Of a DNA stretch of 38,533 nt, positions 24,795-34,378 are shown in pieces. The notes beneath the pieces are model-generated. The model searched no databases and was not told the DNA's origin. It worked only from the letters and a program-made list of their open reading frames with translations. This stretch comes from Fibrobacter succinogenes (GTDB lineage Bacteria > Fibrobacterota > Fibrobacteria > Fibrobacterales > Fibrobacteraceae). Location of the stretch: NCBI GenBank assembly GCA_902768715.1, contig CACXMH010000017.1:1-38533 (forward strand). The letters run 5' to 3'. The number at the start of each line of letters is the position of its first letter. The stretch's first letter is position 1. A program made the position numbers and the translations under genes.

Positions 24795-25889
24795 ATGTCC
24801 GGATTTCGAACTCCTGAACTCTACGATATAAACACAATAAAAAAAGCTATCACTGACTCCGGCTATATCGGGAGCGACGCCTGCTTTGCAAATATCTATC
24901 TGCTCCGCAAAAAGTATGGCACGCAGGTTGCTCTGCAAGACGGATTTCTTTTCCGCTACTACAACGGACAGGGGAGTCGCCGGGGTTACGCTTTCCCGCT
25001 GGGGGAGGGCGATGTAGGGGCGGCCCTCAAATGGATTGCAGACGACGCTCGGGCAACGGGCCGTCCGCTGGAATTCTGCCTTGTGGACGAACCCCGCGCG
25101 CAGATTTTGCGGGAATATTTCAACACGAATCGAGTCTTCGAAACGGAAGGAATTTCTGGCAAGGAACGCGCCGAGCCTGTTCTCCATTTCGAAAATAACC
25201 GTGGCGACAGCGACTACGTTTACTCCGCAGAAGCGCTAGCGACGCTCGCGGGCAACCAATACCGCAAAAAACGCAATCACGTTTCGCGATTCAACCGCAG
25301 TTACGGGCAATTTGAACTGCGTGAAATCACCGCTGAAAATGCCGGCGTCGCGCTGGAAATTGAAAAATTATGGCTTAAGTCTGTCGCAGGAGATTCCACC
25401 TGTGAGCCTACCTGCGAATGCGAAGAGGCCGCCCGTGCCGAATGTTCCGAAGACGAAATGTCCCGCATGGCAGAATACTGCGCCATCGTGGAAGCGCTGG
25501 ACAACTTCGATGCACTTGGCATGAAGGGGGCAGTGCTGTATGTCGAAGGCAAGCCCGTCGGCATGACGATGGCTTCCGAAATTAATCCTGGCGTCTTGGA
25601 CATCCATTTCGAGAAGGTCATCGGGGAATATGCGGACAACGGCGGATATGCCGTCATCAACAAGATGTTTGCCGAACGCCTGGTGGCCGACGGTGCAAAA
25701 TTCATCAACCGCGAAGAAGACATCGGCCTGGAAGGCCTCCGCAAGGCAAAACTCTCGTACTACCCGCTGACGATTCTTGACAAAACCCACGTTACGAGTC
25801 ATCTCGACCTTCATTGTCATCCCCGCGACCTTACTTGTCATCCTGAGCGAAGCGCGCAGCGCGAAGTCGAAGGATCTAGTCCGGAGTAA
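24795..25889 (+). CDS. DUF2156-domain protein with a repeat-derived C-terminal tail
   Basis: 364 residues. The pattern 'SDACFANIYLLRKKYGTQVA' (27-46), 'DYVYSAEALATLAGNQYRKKRNHVSRFNRSY' (about 139-169) and a later 'AVLYVEGKPVGMTMASE' fits DUF2156, a two-GNAT-fold family related to aminoacyl-transferases such as phosphatidylglycerol lysyltransferase. The real substrate is unknown. The tail from about residue 340 is encoded by repeats: first a partial family A piece, then family B (25834-25882). The next gene starts 2 bases after the stop codon. Confidence 0.8.
   Translation: MSGFRTPELYDINTIKKAITDSGYIGSDACFANIYLLRKKYGTQVALQDGFLFRYYNGQGSRRGYAFPLGEGDVGAALKWIADDARATGRPLEFCLVDEPRAQILREYFNTNRVFETEGISGKERAEPVLHFENNRGDSDYVYSAEALATLAGNQYRKKRNHVSRFNRSYGQFELREITAENAGVALEIEKLWLKSVAGDSTCEPTCECEEAARAECSEDEMSRMAEYCAIVEALDNFDALGMKGAVLYVEGKPVGMTMASEINPGVLDIHFEKVIGEYADNGGYAVINKMFAERLVADGAKFINREEDIGLEGLRKAKLSYYPLTILDKTHVTSHLDLHCHPRDLTCHPERSAQREVEGSSPE
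25834..25882 (+). repeat. Family B dispersed repeat inside the 3' end of the DUF2156 gene
   Basis: Begins TTGTCATCCTGAG, has a central GCGCGCAGCGCG palindrome, and ends CGAAGGATCTAGTCCGGA. Related copies lie in grpE (33983-34023) and downstream of grpE (33399-33449). Here it is translated to give 'TCHPE...EGSSPE'. Confidence 0.85.
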
Positions 25890-25891
25890 AC

Positions 25892-26395
25892 ATGCTTTCC
25901 TCCATTCTCTCCAAAAAACAATGCGCCGCCTGCAAGTTCTGCTGCTCTTTCCGCCGGCAGAGCCTCTGGGAAACACCGCTTTTCCCGCCCGAAGTCGTGG
26001 AAAAACTCGGCAAACCAAACGAATACGGCGTGGTGGGGGAGTTTGCTGCCACGGGTGACGGGGATGCGTGCCGCCTCGTCCTTGAAAACAAATACCGCAC
26101 CGCCGATCCCGAAGAAGAAGTGCCCTGCACTTTCCTGAACCCGCAAAAAGGCTGCATCCTGAAGCACGAAGACAAACCCTTCGACTGTTCCATCTGGCCG
26201 CTCCGTATTATGCGTAAAGACGGCGAACTCGTCATCGCGCTTACGCCCACATGCCCGAGCATCGGTGCCGTTCCAAGCCAAGCTCTTACCGAACTCGTAA
26301 AATCTGGTCTCGGCGAAAAGATTCTTGCATACGCAAAAGAACATCCTTACATCATAAAGAAATACCGGGCCGGTTTCCCGATTATTTATCTTTAG
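25892..26395 (+). CDS. YkgJ-family Cys-cluster protein
   Basis: 167 residues. The N-terminal 'CAACKFCC' (Cys 11, 14, 17, 18) and a second group ('VPCTFLNPQKGCILKHEDKPFDCSIWP') form the CxxxCxxCC-type metal or Fe-S cluster site of this family (formerly UPF0153). The function is not known. It sits tightly between the DUF2156 gene and tgt and is probably in one transcript with them. Confidence 0.87.
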   Translation: MLSSILSKKQCAACKFCCSFRRQSLWETPLFPPEVVEKLGKPNEYGVVGEFAATGDGDACRLVLENKYRTADPEEEVPCTFLNPQKGCILKHEDKPFDCSIWPLRIMRKDGELVIALTPTCPSIGAVPSQALTELVKSGLGEKILAYAKEHPYIIKKYRAGFPIIYL

Positions 26396-27538
<1,143 letters not shown>

Positions 27539-27573
27539 AACACCCCCGACACTTCAATGTCGAGGGCGATTGT

Positions 27574-27612
27574 CTCAAAGTGTGCGCAATGCGCGAACGA
27601 CCTCATACCTCA
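27574..27612 (-). repeat. Family D repeat after dnaJ
   Basis: Read on the minus strand it contains ATGAGGTCGTTCGC and CACTTTGAG. The same two blocks in the same order occur after the M3 peptidase gene (36795-36830). In both places the repeat lies just after a stop codon and in the direction of that gene. Confidence 0.75.
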
Positions 27613-27637
27613 GAGGCGCCGTGCGCCGACCTCACAC

Positions 27638-28780
27638 CTATTTAAACAGGTTCTTCATCTTCTCGAGGAAGGATTCTTCCTGCGCGGTTTCCTTGTCGTG
27701 CCTGAGTTCCGCGAGTTTCTGGTAGAGTTCCTTCTCTTCGCGGCTCAAGTCCTTCGGGATTTCCACGCCGATGTTCACGTAGAGGCTTCCACGGTCACCG
27801 CGCTTGTTCAGCGGGTACAGGCCCTGTTCGCGCAGGCGCAAGATGCTCCCGGCCTGTGTGCCGGCCGCAATCTTGATCTGCACTTCGCCACCGTCCAGCG
27901 TCGGGATTCGTTGCGTACCGCCAAGGACCAACTTGTGGACCGGAACCTTGATTTCGCAGTGCAAATCGTCGCCTTCGCGGGTGTAGAAGTCATCGGGCTT
28001 TTCGGCAATCACAGCCAGCAAGTCGCCGCAGGCACCGCCGCGAGGCCCGCAGTTGCCTTCGCCACGCAGGTTCAGGTACTGGCCCTCGGCAACGCCCGCC
28101 GGAATCTTGATGGAAATCTCTTCGGTTTCCTGTACGCGACCCTCGCCGTGGCAATGCGGGCACGGTTTCGCGATGACTTCGCCCATGCCGTTACAGGTGG
28201 GGCAGGCACTTTCGGTAATCATCTGGAAGAAACCACCCGTAGAACGGCGTACACGGCCCGTTCCATGGCAGGTATCGCAGGTCTTGATGTCCTGACCGCC
28301 CTTGCCGTTACATTCCGTACACGGCGTGTAGCGTTTCAGGCGAACCTTCTTGGTGCAGCCCTCGAAGATTTCCTTGTAGCTGAGCGCCACCTTGATCTGC
28401 AAGTCGTTTCCACGCGGAGGCCCGGCCTTGCGACCGCCTCGACGGCTGCCGCCAAAACCACCAAATCCGCCACCGAAAATATCGCCAAAGTTCGCGAAGA
28501 TATCTTCGAAACTGAAGCCTTGGCCGCCGAATCCGCCTCCACCAAAACCGCCACCGGGAGCATTAAAGCCGAACTGGTCATACTGCTTACGCTTCTCGGG
28601 GTTGCTCAGCACATCGTAGGCCTCGGCAGCCTCCTTGAACTTCTCTTCGGCTTCCTTGTCGCCCGGATTCTTGTCCGGGTGGTACTTGATGGCAAGCTTC
28701 TTGTAGGCGTGCTTGATTTCGTCTGCACTCGCGTCCTTGCCGACGCCTAGAACTTCGTAATAATCTCTTTTTTCAGCCAT
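27638..28780 (-). CDS. dnaJ: Chaperone DnaJ
   Basis: 380 residues, a full type I DnaJ: J domain (1-70) with HPD at 34-36, a Gly/Phe-rich stretch (about 78-120), four zinc CxxCxGxG repeats ('CTECNGKGG', 'CDTCHGTGR', 'CPTCNGMGE', 'CPHCHGEGR') and the C-terminal substrate-binding part. It delivers unfolded proteins to DnaK and stimulates its ATPase. It lies downstream of dnaK with an attenuating hairpin between them. Confidence 0.98.
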   Translation of the reverse strand: MAEKRDYYEVLGVGKDASADEIKHAYKKLAIKYHPDKNPGDKEAEEKFKEAAEAYDVLSNPEKRKQYDQFGFNAPGGGFGGGGFGGQGFSFEDIFANFGDIFGGGFGGFGGSRRGGRKAGPPRGNDLQIKVALSYKEIFEGCTKKVRLKRYTPCTECNGKGGQDIKTCDTCHGTGRVRRSTGGFFQMITESACPTCNGMGEVIAKPCPHCHGEGRVQETEEISIKIPAGVAEGQYLNLRGEGNCGPRGGACGDLLAVIAEKPDDFYTREGDDLHCEIKVPVHKLVLGGTQRIPTLDGGEVQIKIAAGTQAGSILRLREQGLYPLNKRGDRGSLYVNIGVEIPKDLSREEKELYQKLAELRHDKETAQEESFLEKMKNLFK

Positions 28781-28822
28781 AATATGCCTTCGGCTTCACT
28801 TCGATTAACAAACTCTATTTAC

Positions 28823-28858
28823 GCAAAAAGGATTGCCCCCTTTTGAGAGGCGAATCCT
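28823..28858 (-). terminator. Hairpin with T run between dnaK and dnaJ
   Basis: On the minus strand AGGATT pairs with AATCCT, extended after a one-base bulge by GCCTC with GGGGC, then TTTTT. It lies about 40 bases after the dnaK stop codon. It would lower dnaJ transcription relative to dnaK. Confidence 0.7.
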
Positions 28859-28898
28859 GTTTGATTTTGCGGCAGGTCTGGATCCGCCGCGCATTCAA

Positions 28899-30800
28899 TT
28901 AGTCAACCACTTCCGCGTCGACGACTTCCGGGCCATCGCCCTTCTTGTCGGACTTCGGCTGTTCAGAAGCACCCGGCTGCGGACCCGGCTGAGCCTGGTT
29001 TGCACCGGCGGCCTGGGCCATGGAGCTGATCATGCCCTGGAGCTTGTCCATAGCGGCCTTGATCTCTTCCTTGGTGCCGTTGTCCTTCTTGGCCTTGATG
29101 TCGTCGATGGCAGCCTGCAGCTGGCTCTTGGTGTCGGCCGGCAACTTGTCGCCAAATTCCTTCAGCTGACCTTCGGCCTGGTAAGCCATCTGTTCGGCCT
29201 GGTTCCTGATGTCCACCAGTTCGCGCTGTTCCTTGTCCTTGGCAGCGTTGGCTTCGGCATCCTTCACCATCTTGTTGATTTCGTCTTCAGACAAGCCGCT
29301 GGAAGAAGTAATCTTGATGGACTGTTCCTTGCCGGTTTCCTTGTCCTTGGCAGACACGTGCACAATGCCGTTCGCGTCGATATCGAAAGTCACTTCGATC
29401 TGCGGCACGCCACGCGGCTTCTTCGGGAGGTCGGTCAAGTCGAACTTGCCGAGCGTACGGTTGTCGCGGGCAAATTCGCGTTCGCCCTGCAGCACGTGAA
29501 TCGTCACGGCCGGCTGGTTGTCTTCGGCGGTAGAGAACACCTGGCTCTTCTTGGTCGGAATCGTGGTGTTACGGTCGATGAGCTTGGTCATCACGCCACC
29601 GAGAGTTTCGATACCCAGGGAAAGCGGGGTCACGTCGAGGAGCAACACATCCTTCACGGAGGAGTCGCCGCTAAGCACGGCACCCTGGACGGCAGCACCG
29701 ATAGCCACCACTTCGTCCGGGTTCACAGTCTTGTTCGGTTCCTTGCCGAAGAACTTCTTCACGGCTTCCTGCACGGCCGGGATACGGGTAGAACCACCGA
29801 CCAGGATCACCTCGTCGATTTCGCTCAGGGAGAGGCCGGAGTCGGCGATAGCCTTGCGGCAGGGTTCCATGGAGCGTTCCACCAGGTGGGCGGTCAGCTG
29901 GTCAAACTTTGCACGGCTGAGCGTGAGGTCCAAGTGTTTCGGGCCCGAAGCGTCGGCAGTGATGAAGGGGAGGTTGATGTTGGTCGAAGTCGTGGCAGAA
30001 AGGTCGATCTTCGCCTTTTCCGCGGCGTCCTTCAAACGCTGCAGGGCCATCTTGTCCTTCTTCAGGTCGATGCCCGGATTGTCCTTCTTGAATTCGTCGT
30101 TGATCCAGTCGATAATCACTTCGTCGAAGTTGTCACCGCCGAGCATCGTATCGCCGTTGGTGGCCTTCACGCTGAACATGCCGTCGTCGATTTCCAGGAT
30201 GGAGATATCGAACGTACCGCCACCGAGGTCATACACGGCGACCTTTTCGCTCTTCTTGGAGTCAAGACCGTAGGCAAGGGCGGCTGCCGTCGGTTCGTTC
30301 ACGATACGCAGCACTTCGAGGCCAGCAATCTTGCCGGCATCCTTCGTAGCCTGACGCTGGGAGTCGTTGAAGTAGGCGGGGACCGTAATCACGGCCTGCG
30401 TCACCGGCTGGCCCAGGTAGTCTTCGGCAATCTTCTTCATGGTCTGGAGAACCATGGCCGAAATCTCGGGAGGAGCGAACTGCTTGTCGTCCACCTGCAC
30501 GCGGACCGGGTCAGAACCCGTGCCCACCAGCTTGTAGGGCATGTTCTTTTCGGCAGCGGAGCATTCGCCAGCCGTACGGCCCATGAAACGCTTGATGGAG
30601 TAAATGGTCTTTTCGGGGTTGGTGATGGCCTGACGCTTTGCCACGTGGCCCACCAGACGTTCGCCGTTCTTGCCGAAAGCGACAATGGACGGGGTGGTGC
30701 GGAAACCTTCCGCGTTAGCGATCACGACCGGCTTGCCGCCTTCCATCACGGACACGCAGCTGTTGGTCGTACCAAGGTCAATACCGATAATCTTGCTCAT
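28899..30800 (-). CDS. dnaK: Chaperone DnaK (Hsp70)
   Basis: 633 residues from the ATG at 30800 (AGGAG site upstream); the 14 extra residues of the longer frame are not conserved. ATPase domain 1 to about 385 with '[11 protein letters not shown]', '[12 protein letters not shown]' and 'VGGSTRIP'; substrate-binding domain to about 505; helical lid; and a Pro/Gln-rich tail ending in the typical 'EVVDAEVVD'. It folds proteins with DnaJ and GrpE. A sigma-54-like element lies at 30876-30892 and an inverted repeat farther upstream. No CIRCE operator is visible. Confidence 0.98.
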   Translation of the reverse strand: MSKIIGIDLGTTNSCVSVMEGGKPVVIANAEGFRTTPSIVAFGKNGERLVGHVAKRQAITNPEKTIYSIKRFMGRTAGECSAAEKNMPYKLVGTGSDPVRVQVDDKQFAPPEISAMVLQTMKKIAEDYLGQPVTQAVITVPAYFNDSQRQATKDAGKIAGLEVLRIVNEPTAAALAYGLDSKKSEKVAVYDLGGGTFDISILEIDDGMFSVKATNGDTMLGGDNFDEVIIDWINDEFKKDNPGIDLKKDKMALQRLKDAAEKAKIDLSATTSTNINLPFITADASGPKHLDLTLSRAKFDQLTAHLVERSMEPCRKAIADSGLSLSEIDEVILVGGSTRIPAVQEAVKKFFGKEPNKTVNPDEVVAIGAAVQGAVLSGDSSVKDVLLLDVTPLSLGIETLGGVMTKLIDRNTTIPTKKSQVFSTAEDNQPAVTIHVLQGEREFARDNRTLGKFDLTDLPKKPRGVPQIEVTFDIDANGIVHVSAKDKETGKEQSIKITSSSGLSEDEINKMVKDAEANAAKDKEQRELVDIRNQAEQMAYQAEGQLKEFGDKLPADTKSQLQAAIDDIKAKKDNGTKEEIKAAMDKLQGMISSMAQAAGANQAQPGPQPGASEQPKSDKKGDGPEVVDAEVVD

Positions 30801-30851
30801 AATGAGTCTCCTATTTTTAAATTCTTGCCGCCCGCGAATCATTCCGAAAGG

Positions 30852-30868
30852 GGGCGATTTTTACGCCC
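30852..30868 (-). promoter_or_regulatory. Hairpin in the dnaK leader
   Basis: GGGCG and CGCCC pair around a TAAAAAT loop on the minus strand. It lies close to the start point expected from the upstream -24/-12 element and could stabilise the mRNA. Confidence 0.4.
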
Positions 30869-30875
30869 ATACATA

Positions 30876-30892
30876 AGCAAAACCCGTGCCAA
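30876..30892 (-). promoter_or_regulatory. Sigma-54-like (-24/-12) element before dnaK
   Basis: Minus strand TTGGCACGGGTTTTGCT: GG at 30890-30889, exactly 10 bases, then GC at 30878-30877. This fits the YTGGCACG-N4-TTGCW consensus in full. The start codon lies 76 bases after the GC. A related element precedes grpE. It might instead be an operator, because TTTGGCACGG also occurs in the grpE leader without a -12 part. Confidence 0.6.
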
Positions 30893-30921
30893 ATGTTAAT
30901 AACTAGCAAAAAACGCCCATT

Positions 30922-30940
30922 TTGTTTCGTTCTGAAACAA
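30922..30940 (-). promoter_or_regulatory. 7-bp inverted repeat upstream of dnaK
   Basis: TTGTTTC and GAAACAA separated by five bases. It lies about 30 bases upstream of the -24 part of the dnaK element, a possible site for an activator or repressor. Next to it (30946-30961) is GCCCC...GGGGC. Confidence 0.4.
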
Positions 30941-31010
30941 CGAAAGCCCCTAATTCGGGGCAAAAACGGGGCGTTTCATATCAAAACACTCGACAATTTC
31001 CAAAAGTACA

Positions 31011-31052
31011 AAACTGAATTGAACAAAAACACAAAACAGAATTAAACAAAAA
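31011..31052 (+). repeat. Direct repeats upstream of the DUF4143 ATPase
   Basis: Two 19-base A-rich units (31011-31029 and 31034-31052) match at 17 positions with a 23-base period, about two DNA turns. A further similarity is shared by 30991-31011 and 31066-31083 (YGACAATTT, then CAAAA). They end just before the promoter, which suggests an operator. Confidence 0.5.
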
Positions 31053-31065
31053 TATAAAACAAAAC

Positions 31066-31096
31066 TTGACAATTTTACAAAACGAATATATATTGG
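31066..31096 (+). promoter_or_regulatory. Sigma-70-type promoter of the DUF4143 ATPase, probably leaderless
   Basis: TTGACA (31066-31071), 17-base spacer, TATATT (31089-31094). The ATG at 31102 is 7 bases after the -10 box, so RNA would start at or within a few bases of the ATG. There is no ribosome site. The TTG in the -35 box is in frame but cannot be the start codon of this transcript. Confidence 0.75.
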
Positions 31097-31101
31097 TAAA
31101 T

Positions 31102-32394
31102 ATGAAAACGTATTTTCCCAGAATGGTCGATGACGAACTGGACCTGAGGCTTCGTTCTTCGGGTGCCGCTCTTATAGTCGGTCCCAAATGGTGCGGCAAG
31201 ACTACGACGGCAGAACAAAAAGCCCAAAGCGTTGTCAAGATGCAAGATCCCGACTTCAGGGAGAGTTATCTTGCAACCGTATCGATTAAACCGTCTTTAT
31301 TGCTGAAAGGGGAAAATCCTCGATTGATTGACGAATGGCAGGACGCCCCCATTCTGTGGGACGCCGTCCGCGCGGAAGTGGACCGTAGGGGAGAAGACGG
31401 GCTTTTTATCTTGACGGGTTCCTCCAGTTTTGATCTCTCAAAGACGATCCATTCGGGAACAGGGAGAATATCACGATTGAAGATGTTCCCCATGAGCCTT
31501 TTCGAATCACAAGAATCCAATGGCAAAATATCACTTTCAAAACTGTTCGACGCCCCCAAAAGCGATATTGACGGAATAATGTCCGGCCTTTCGATTGAAC
31601 AACTCATCCACGCCGCCTGCCGTGGTGGATGGCCTGCCGCCCTTTTCAAGAAAGGAGACGATGCTCAACTTGTTGTCGCGCAGGACTATCTCGAAAACAT
31701 ATGCCAGACAGACATATCTACGGTTGACGGAGTCGAAAGAAACCCCAAATGGACAAAGGCTATCCTGAAATCGTACGCCCGGAACATTTCAACGTTGGCA
31801 AAGACCTCCAGCATCCATAAGGACATTCTGTCGGAATCGGACAATTTTTCCATAATAACACTGGATTCCTACTTAAACGCGCTGCGCAGACTATTCGTCA
31901 TAGAAGATCTGGACGCCTGGAGCCCATCCATCCGTTCCGCCACATCTATCCGTTCAGGGAAGAAGAGGGAATTTTCCGACCCCTCGATTGCCGTTGCTGC
32001 GATGGGCGTCTCTCCCGAATACTTCTACACTGACCTGAAAACTTTCGGTTTTGTTTTCGAGACGCTTTGCATCAGGGACTTGAAGGTCTATTCACAAAAA
32101 CTACGTGGCGAACTTTCTTATTATCGTGACAGGACCGGGCTTGAGGCCGATGCCGTGTTGCACTTGAATGACGGGCGATATGCCTTGATAGAGTTTAAGT
32201 TGGGGAGCCGCGAAATTGAGGAAGGAGCAAAGCACCTGACGACTTTAAAGGATCTTATACGGGAGCACAATAAGAAAAGCGACCAAATTCAGCTTCGTGA
32301 ACCGGACCTGCTGATGGTTGTCACTGGCGGGCAAATGGCATATACGCGACTTGACGGTGTGAAAGTCGTCCCGATTGGCTGCCTTAGGGACTAA
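31102..32394 (+). CDS. ATP-binding protein with DUF4143 domain
   Basis: 430 residues from the ATG at 31102. N-terminal AAA-type part with Walker A 'GPKWCGKTT' (about 29-37) and 'RLIDEWQDAP' (about 77-86) as Walker B; 'LTGSSSFDL' follows (sensor-like). The C-terminal DUF4143 region (about 190-400) ends with the nuclease-like pattern 'YYRDRTGLEADAVL...YALIEFKLG'. These proteins are widespread, often variable between strains, and have no proven role. It is placed between dnaK and thiF on the opposite strand, with an A/T-rich promoter region, which suggests insertion. Confidence 0.87.
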   Translation: MKTYFPRMVDDELDLRLRSSGAALIVGPKWCGKTTTAEQKAQSVVKMQDPDFRESYLATVSIKPSLLLKGENPRLIDEWQDAPILWDAVRAEVDRRGEDGLFILTGSSSFDLSKTIHSGTGRISRLKMFPMSLFESQESNGKISLSKLFDAPKSDIDGIMSGLSIEQLIHAACRGGWPAALFKKGDDAQLVVAQDYLENICQTDISTVDGVERNPKWTKAILKSYARNISTLAKTSSIHKDILSESDNFSIITLDSYLNALRRLFVIEDLDAWSPSIRSATSIRSGKKREFSDPSIAVAAMGVSPEYFYTDLKTFGFVFETLCIRDLKVYSQKLRGELSYYRDRTGLEADAVLHLNDGRYALIEFKLGSREIEEGAKHLTTLKDLIREHNKKSDQIQLREPDLLMVVTGGQMAYTRLDGVKVVPIGCLRD

Positions 32395-32512
32395 TCCAGG
32401 CGGAGAGGGCATCACATGGTCGAACGGCGTCGATTTCGCCCCGGAATTCATCAGAAGCCTTCAGTAGGCTGAACCCGGTTTGGCGTGCCATTCGGGGTCT
32501 TAGGGGCAATAT

Positions 32513-33160
32513 TTATTCTAGTCCCAGCACGAGACGAATGGCGGTCAGGGCCTGGTGGGCGGCGCAAAGCATGACGCGGGGGGCTACAAGCCCGACGACT
32601 TCGTCCACGTCGTTCTTGCCGTCGCCGCAGAGGTAGAACTTGTCTGTTATGCGGCGGGTGAGGATGGCGTTTCCGCTGTCGTAGCTTGCCATTCCGCTTG
32701 CCGCTACCAAATATTTCTGGGGCAACTGTTCCAAAACCGTATCCACCAGCATGGCCTTGGCGTCGGCCTTGTCGAAGGCTTCGCAGATGACGTCGGCCTC
32801 CTGCAAAAGGGAGACTGCATTTTCGGCGGTGACCTTGACCTGATGGACCTCATATTCTACGTAGGGCGCGATCTCTTTCAGGTTCTCGAGGAGGGCTTCG
32901 GCCTTGGGGATGCCCACCTGGTTCATCTTGTACTGCTGACGGTGCAGGTTGGTGATGTCCACCGTGTCGAAATCTATCAGGATGAGCCTGCCGACGCCTG
33001 CACGGGCAAGGGAAATGGCGATGTTCGAGCCGAGGCCTCCCAGGCCGCATACGGCAATTGTTGCTTTTTGCAGTTTCTCGACGGCATTAGCGCCCTGCTT
33101 TTGGACCAGGGCGGCCAGGATTTGCTCACGGGAGGGGAGGGGTGCAGCGCTAGACGACAT
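32513..33160 (-). CDS. thiF: ThiF-family adenylyltransferase (short form)
   Basis: 215 residues. 'GLGGLGSN' (39-46) and 'IDFDTVDITNLHRQQY' (about 62-77) form the ATP-binding site of the E1-like ThiF/MoeB family. It is shorter than E. coli ThiF, and I see no CxxC zinc pairs, as in the short ThiF form. It should adenylate the C-terminal Gly of ThiS for thiazole synthesis. The start codon overlaps the thiS stop codon (TGATG). No other thi gene is in the window. Confidence 0.87.
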   Translation of the reverse strand: MSSSAAPLPSREQILAALVQKQGANAVEKLQKATIAVCGLGGLGSNIAISLARAGVGRLILIDFDTVDITNLHRQQYKMNQVGIPKAEALLENLKEIAPYVEYEVHQVKVTAENAVSLLQEADVICEAFDKADAKAMLVDTVLEQLPQKYLVAASGMASYDSGNAILTRRITDKFYLCGDGKNDVDEVVGLVAPRVMLCAAHQALTAIRLVLGLE

Positions 33161-33354
33161 CAGCCGCCACCTACGAAATTCACGACTTCGACACAGTCTC
33201 CGTCGGCAAGGACAGTCTCGCCATACTTGGACTTGGGAACAATTTCACCGTTCCGTTCCACGGCGATACGGACCTGGTTGTAACCAGCCTCGGCAATATA
33301 GCTAGCCAAGGTCTTGCCTGCGGCATCTACGTCTTGTCCGTTAATCTTCAGCAT
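33160..33354 (-). CDS. thiS: Sulfur carrier protein ThiS
   Basis: 64 residues, a small beta-grasp protein that ends in Gly-Gly-Gly, with 'VAVERNGEIVPKSKYGETVLADGDCVEVVNFVGGG' type organisation (about residues 29-64). The C-terminal Gly is adenylated by ThiF and then carries sulfur. It is coupled to thiF. A TATATTTG box ends 4 bases before the ATG, with no ribosome site, so a leaderless mRNA is likely. Confidence 0.88.
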   Translation of the reverse strand: MLKINGQDVDAAGKTLASYIAEAGYNQVRIAVERNGEIVPKSKYGETVLADGDCVEVVNFVGGG

Positions 33355-33398
33355 GAGTCAAATATAATTTATATAAAAAATAGGTGGGGGAGTTTATT

Positions 33399-33449
33399 AG
33401 ATCCTTCGACGGAGTTTATCCCAGACTAGTTCTGGGACCTAGGATGACA
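33399..33449 (-). repeat. Family B repeat between grpE and thiS
   Basis: Read on the minus strand it starts GTGTCATCCT and ends GTCGAAGGATCTA, with an internal palindrome CCCAGAACTAGTCTGGG. Same ends as the copies in grpE and in the DUF2156 gene, but a different middle. Confidence 0.75.
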
Positions 33450-33456
33450 CTACGTG

Positions 33457-34134
33457 TCACTTCCCGGACGAAACAATCACCTTCGCGGTCTTCAAGATCT
33501 TGTTCTTGAGCTTGTAGCCCTTCTGGAACACGGTGACCACGTGGCCTTCGGGCACGGTCTCGCTGGGCTGCTGCATCAGGGCTTCGTGCATGTTCGGGTC
33601 GAATTCCGCGCCGGTGGGGTCGATTTGCTCGAGGCCCGCGTCGGTCAAGATTTTTGCGAACTGGTTGTAGATCATCTGCATGCCTTTCTCGAAGGCTTCC
33701 AAATCCTGGGCCTTGTTTTCGCTGGCAAAAGCGCGCTCGAAATTGTCCTGCACTTCGGAGAGCTTTTCCAGGAGCTTGCCGTTGGCGGTTTCGATGAGTT
33801 CCAGCTGTTCCTTGGCGGTACGGCGGCGGTAGTTGTCGAATTCGGCCATCAGGCGGAGGTTTCTGTCGTTGGCCTCGGCAAGGGCGGCCTTGAGGGCGGC
33901 AGTCGGGTCTTCGGCAGCGGGTTCCGCAGGCTGTTCAGAGGCGGCGTCTGAGGGCTGCTCGGCGGAAGCGTCGGCAGGTGCGTCCGGACTGGATCCTTCG
34001 TCGCCTTGCTCCTCAGGATGACACTCCGAGCCCGAGACGCTCTCGTCTAATTTCATTGCGTCTTCGGCGGCCTTGAGCACGTCTGCTTCGAATTTTGCCT
34101 TTTCTTCTGCGGTCGGTTCCAAATCTTCAGCCAT
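33457..34134 (-). CDS. grpE: Nucleotide exchange factor GrpE with a repeat-derived insert
   Basis: 225 residues from the ATG at 34134 (AAGGA site); the 12-residue upstream extension is not GrpE-like. It releases ADP from DnaK. The C-terminal 140 residues match GrpE: long helix 'AEANDRNLRLMAEFDNYRRRT', then the beta domain with 'GMQMIYNQFAKILTDAGLEQIDPTGAEFDPNMHEAL' features. The N-terminal 90 residues are acidic and Ala-rich. Residues about 37-52 (ECHPEEQGDEGSSPD) come from a family B repeat read in the same frame as in the DUF2156 tail. Upstream is a sigma-54-like element. Confidence 0.95.
   Translation of the reverse strand: MAEDLEPTAEEKAKFEADVLKAAEDAMKLDESVSGSECHPEEQGDEGSSPDAPADASAEQPSDAASEQPAEPAAEDPTAALKAALAEANDRNLRLMAEFDNYRRRTAKEQLELIETANGKLLEKLSEVQDNFERAFASENKAQDLEAFEKGMQMIYNQFAKILTDAGLEQIDPTGAEFDPNMHEALMQQPSETVPEGHVVTVFQKGYKLKNKILKTAKVIVSSGK
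33983..34023 (-). repeat. Family B repeat inside grpE
   Basis: On the minus strand: GTGTCATCCTGAGGAGC...GACGAAGGATCCAGTCCGGA. It shares TGTCATCCTGAG at the left and CGAAGGATCYAGTCCGGA at the right with the copy at 25834-25882. Confidence 0.85.
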
Positions 34135-34196
34135 TTCTATAGAATCCTTAAAAAATTGCCTGTTGGGCATGCGTTTTACTTTTCCGTGCCAAATTT

Positions 34197-34213
34197 AGCA
34201 AAATATATGCCAA
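34197..34213 (-). promoter_or_regulatory. Sigma-54-like (-24/-12) element before grpE
   Basis: Minus strand TTGGCATATATTTTGCT: GG at 34211-34210, exactly 10 bases, then GC at 34199-34198. Only the two bases after TTGGCA differ from the full consensus. The start codon lies about 64 bases farther. A TTTGGCACGG block identical to the dnaK element follows at 34193-34184, and a TGCC-CAACA-GGCA hairpin lies in the leader. Confidence 0.55.
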
Positions 34214-34378
34214 AGGTAAAGCAGGGGAATTTGAGCCATAAAACAAGCATAGTAGTATTATTGTGAAACAAGCACCCCTCTCGTTTCCTATATTTTAGTT
34301 TACATAACCCGCATTATCGGCAATCAAATATAGCAATTTTTGCCCCAATTTGTCAAATTTGGCCAATCCTGCATTTCC

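Noticed and set aside
27557-28750. 397-codon frame opposite dnaJ
   Set aside because: Antisense to a complete DnaJ; the Ala/Thr-rich text mirrors Gly and Cys codons.
28823-28850. Possible sigma-54 element before dnaJ (GGGCAATCCTTTTTGC)
   Set aside because: The GG to GC distance is 11, not 10, and the sequence is part of the terminator hairpin after dnaK.
28833-30899. 688-codon open frame opposite dnaK
   Set aside because: It lies fully antisense to dnaK, has no ribosome site and reads as low-complexity sequence; it results from the strong codon bias of dnaK.
30801-30960. CIRCE operator before dnaK
   Set aside because: No TTAGCACTC...GAGTGCTAA pattern is present; the 7-bp inverted repeat there has a different sequence and spacing.
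31066-31101. TTG start for the DUF4143 ATPase
   Set aside because: The TTG is part of the TTGACA -35 box, so it would not be transcribed from that promoter; the ATG at 31102 is preferred.
33355-33400. TPP riboswitch before thiS
   Set aside because: The interval to the ATG is too short after the TATATTTG box and shows none of the conserved TPP elements.
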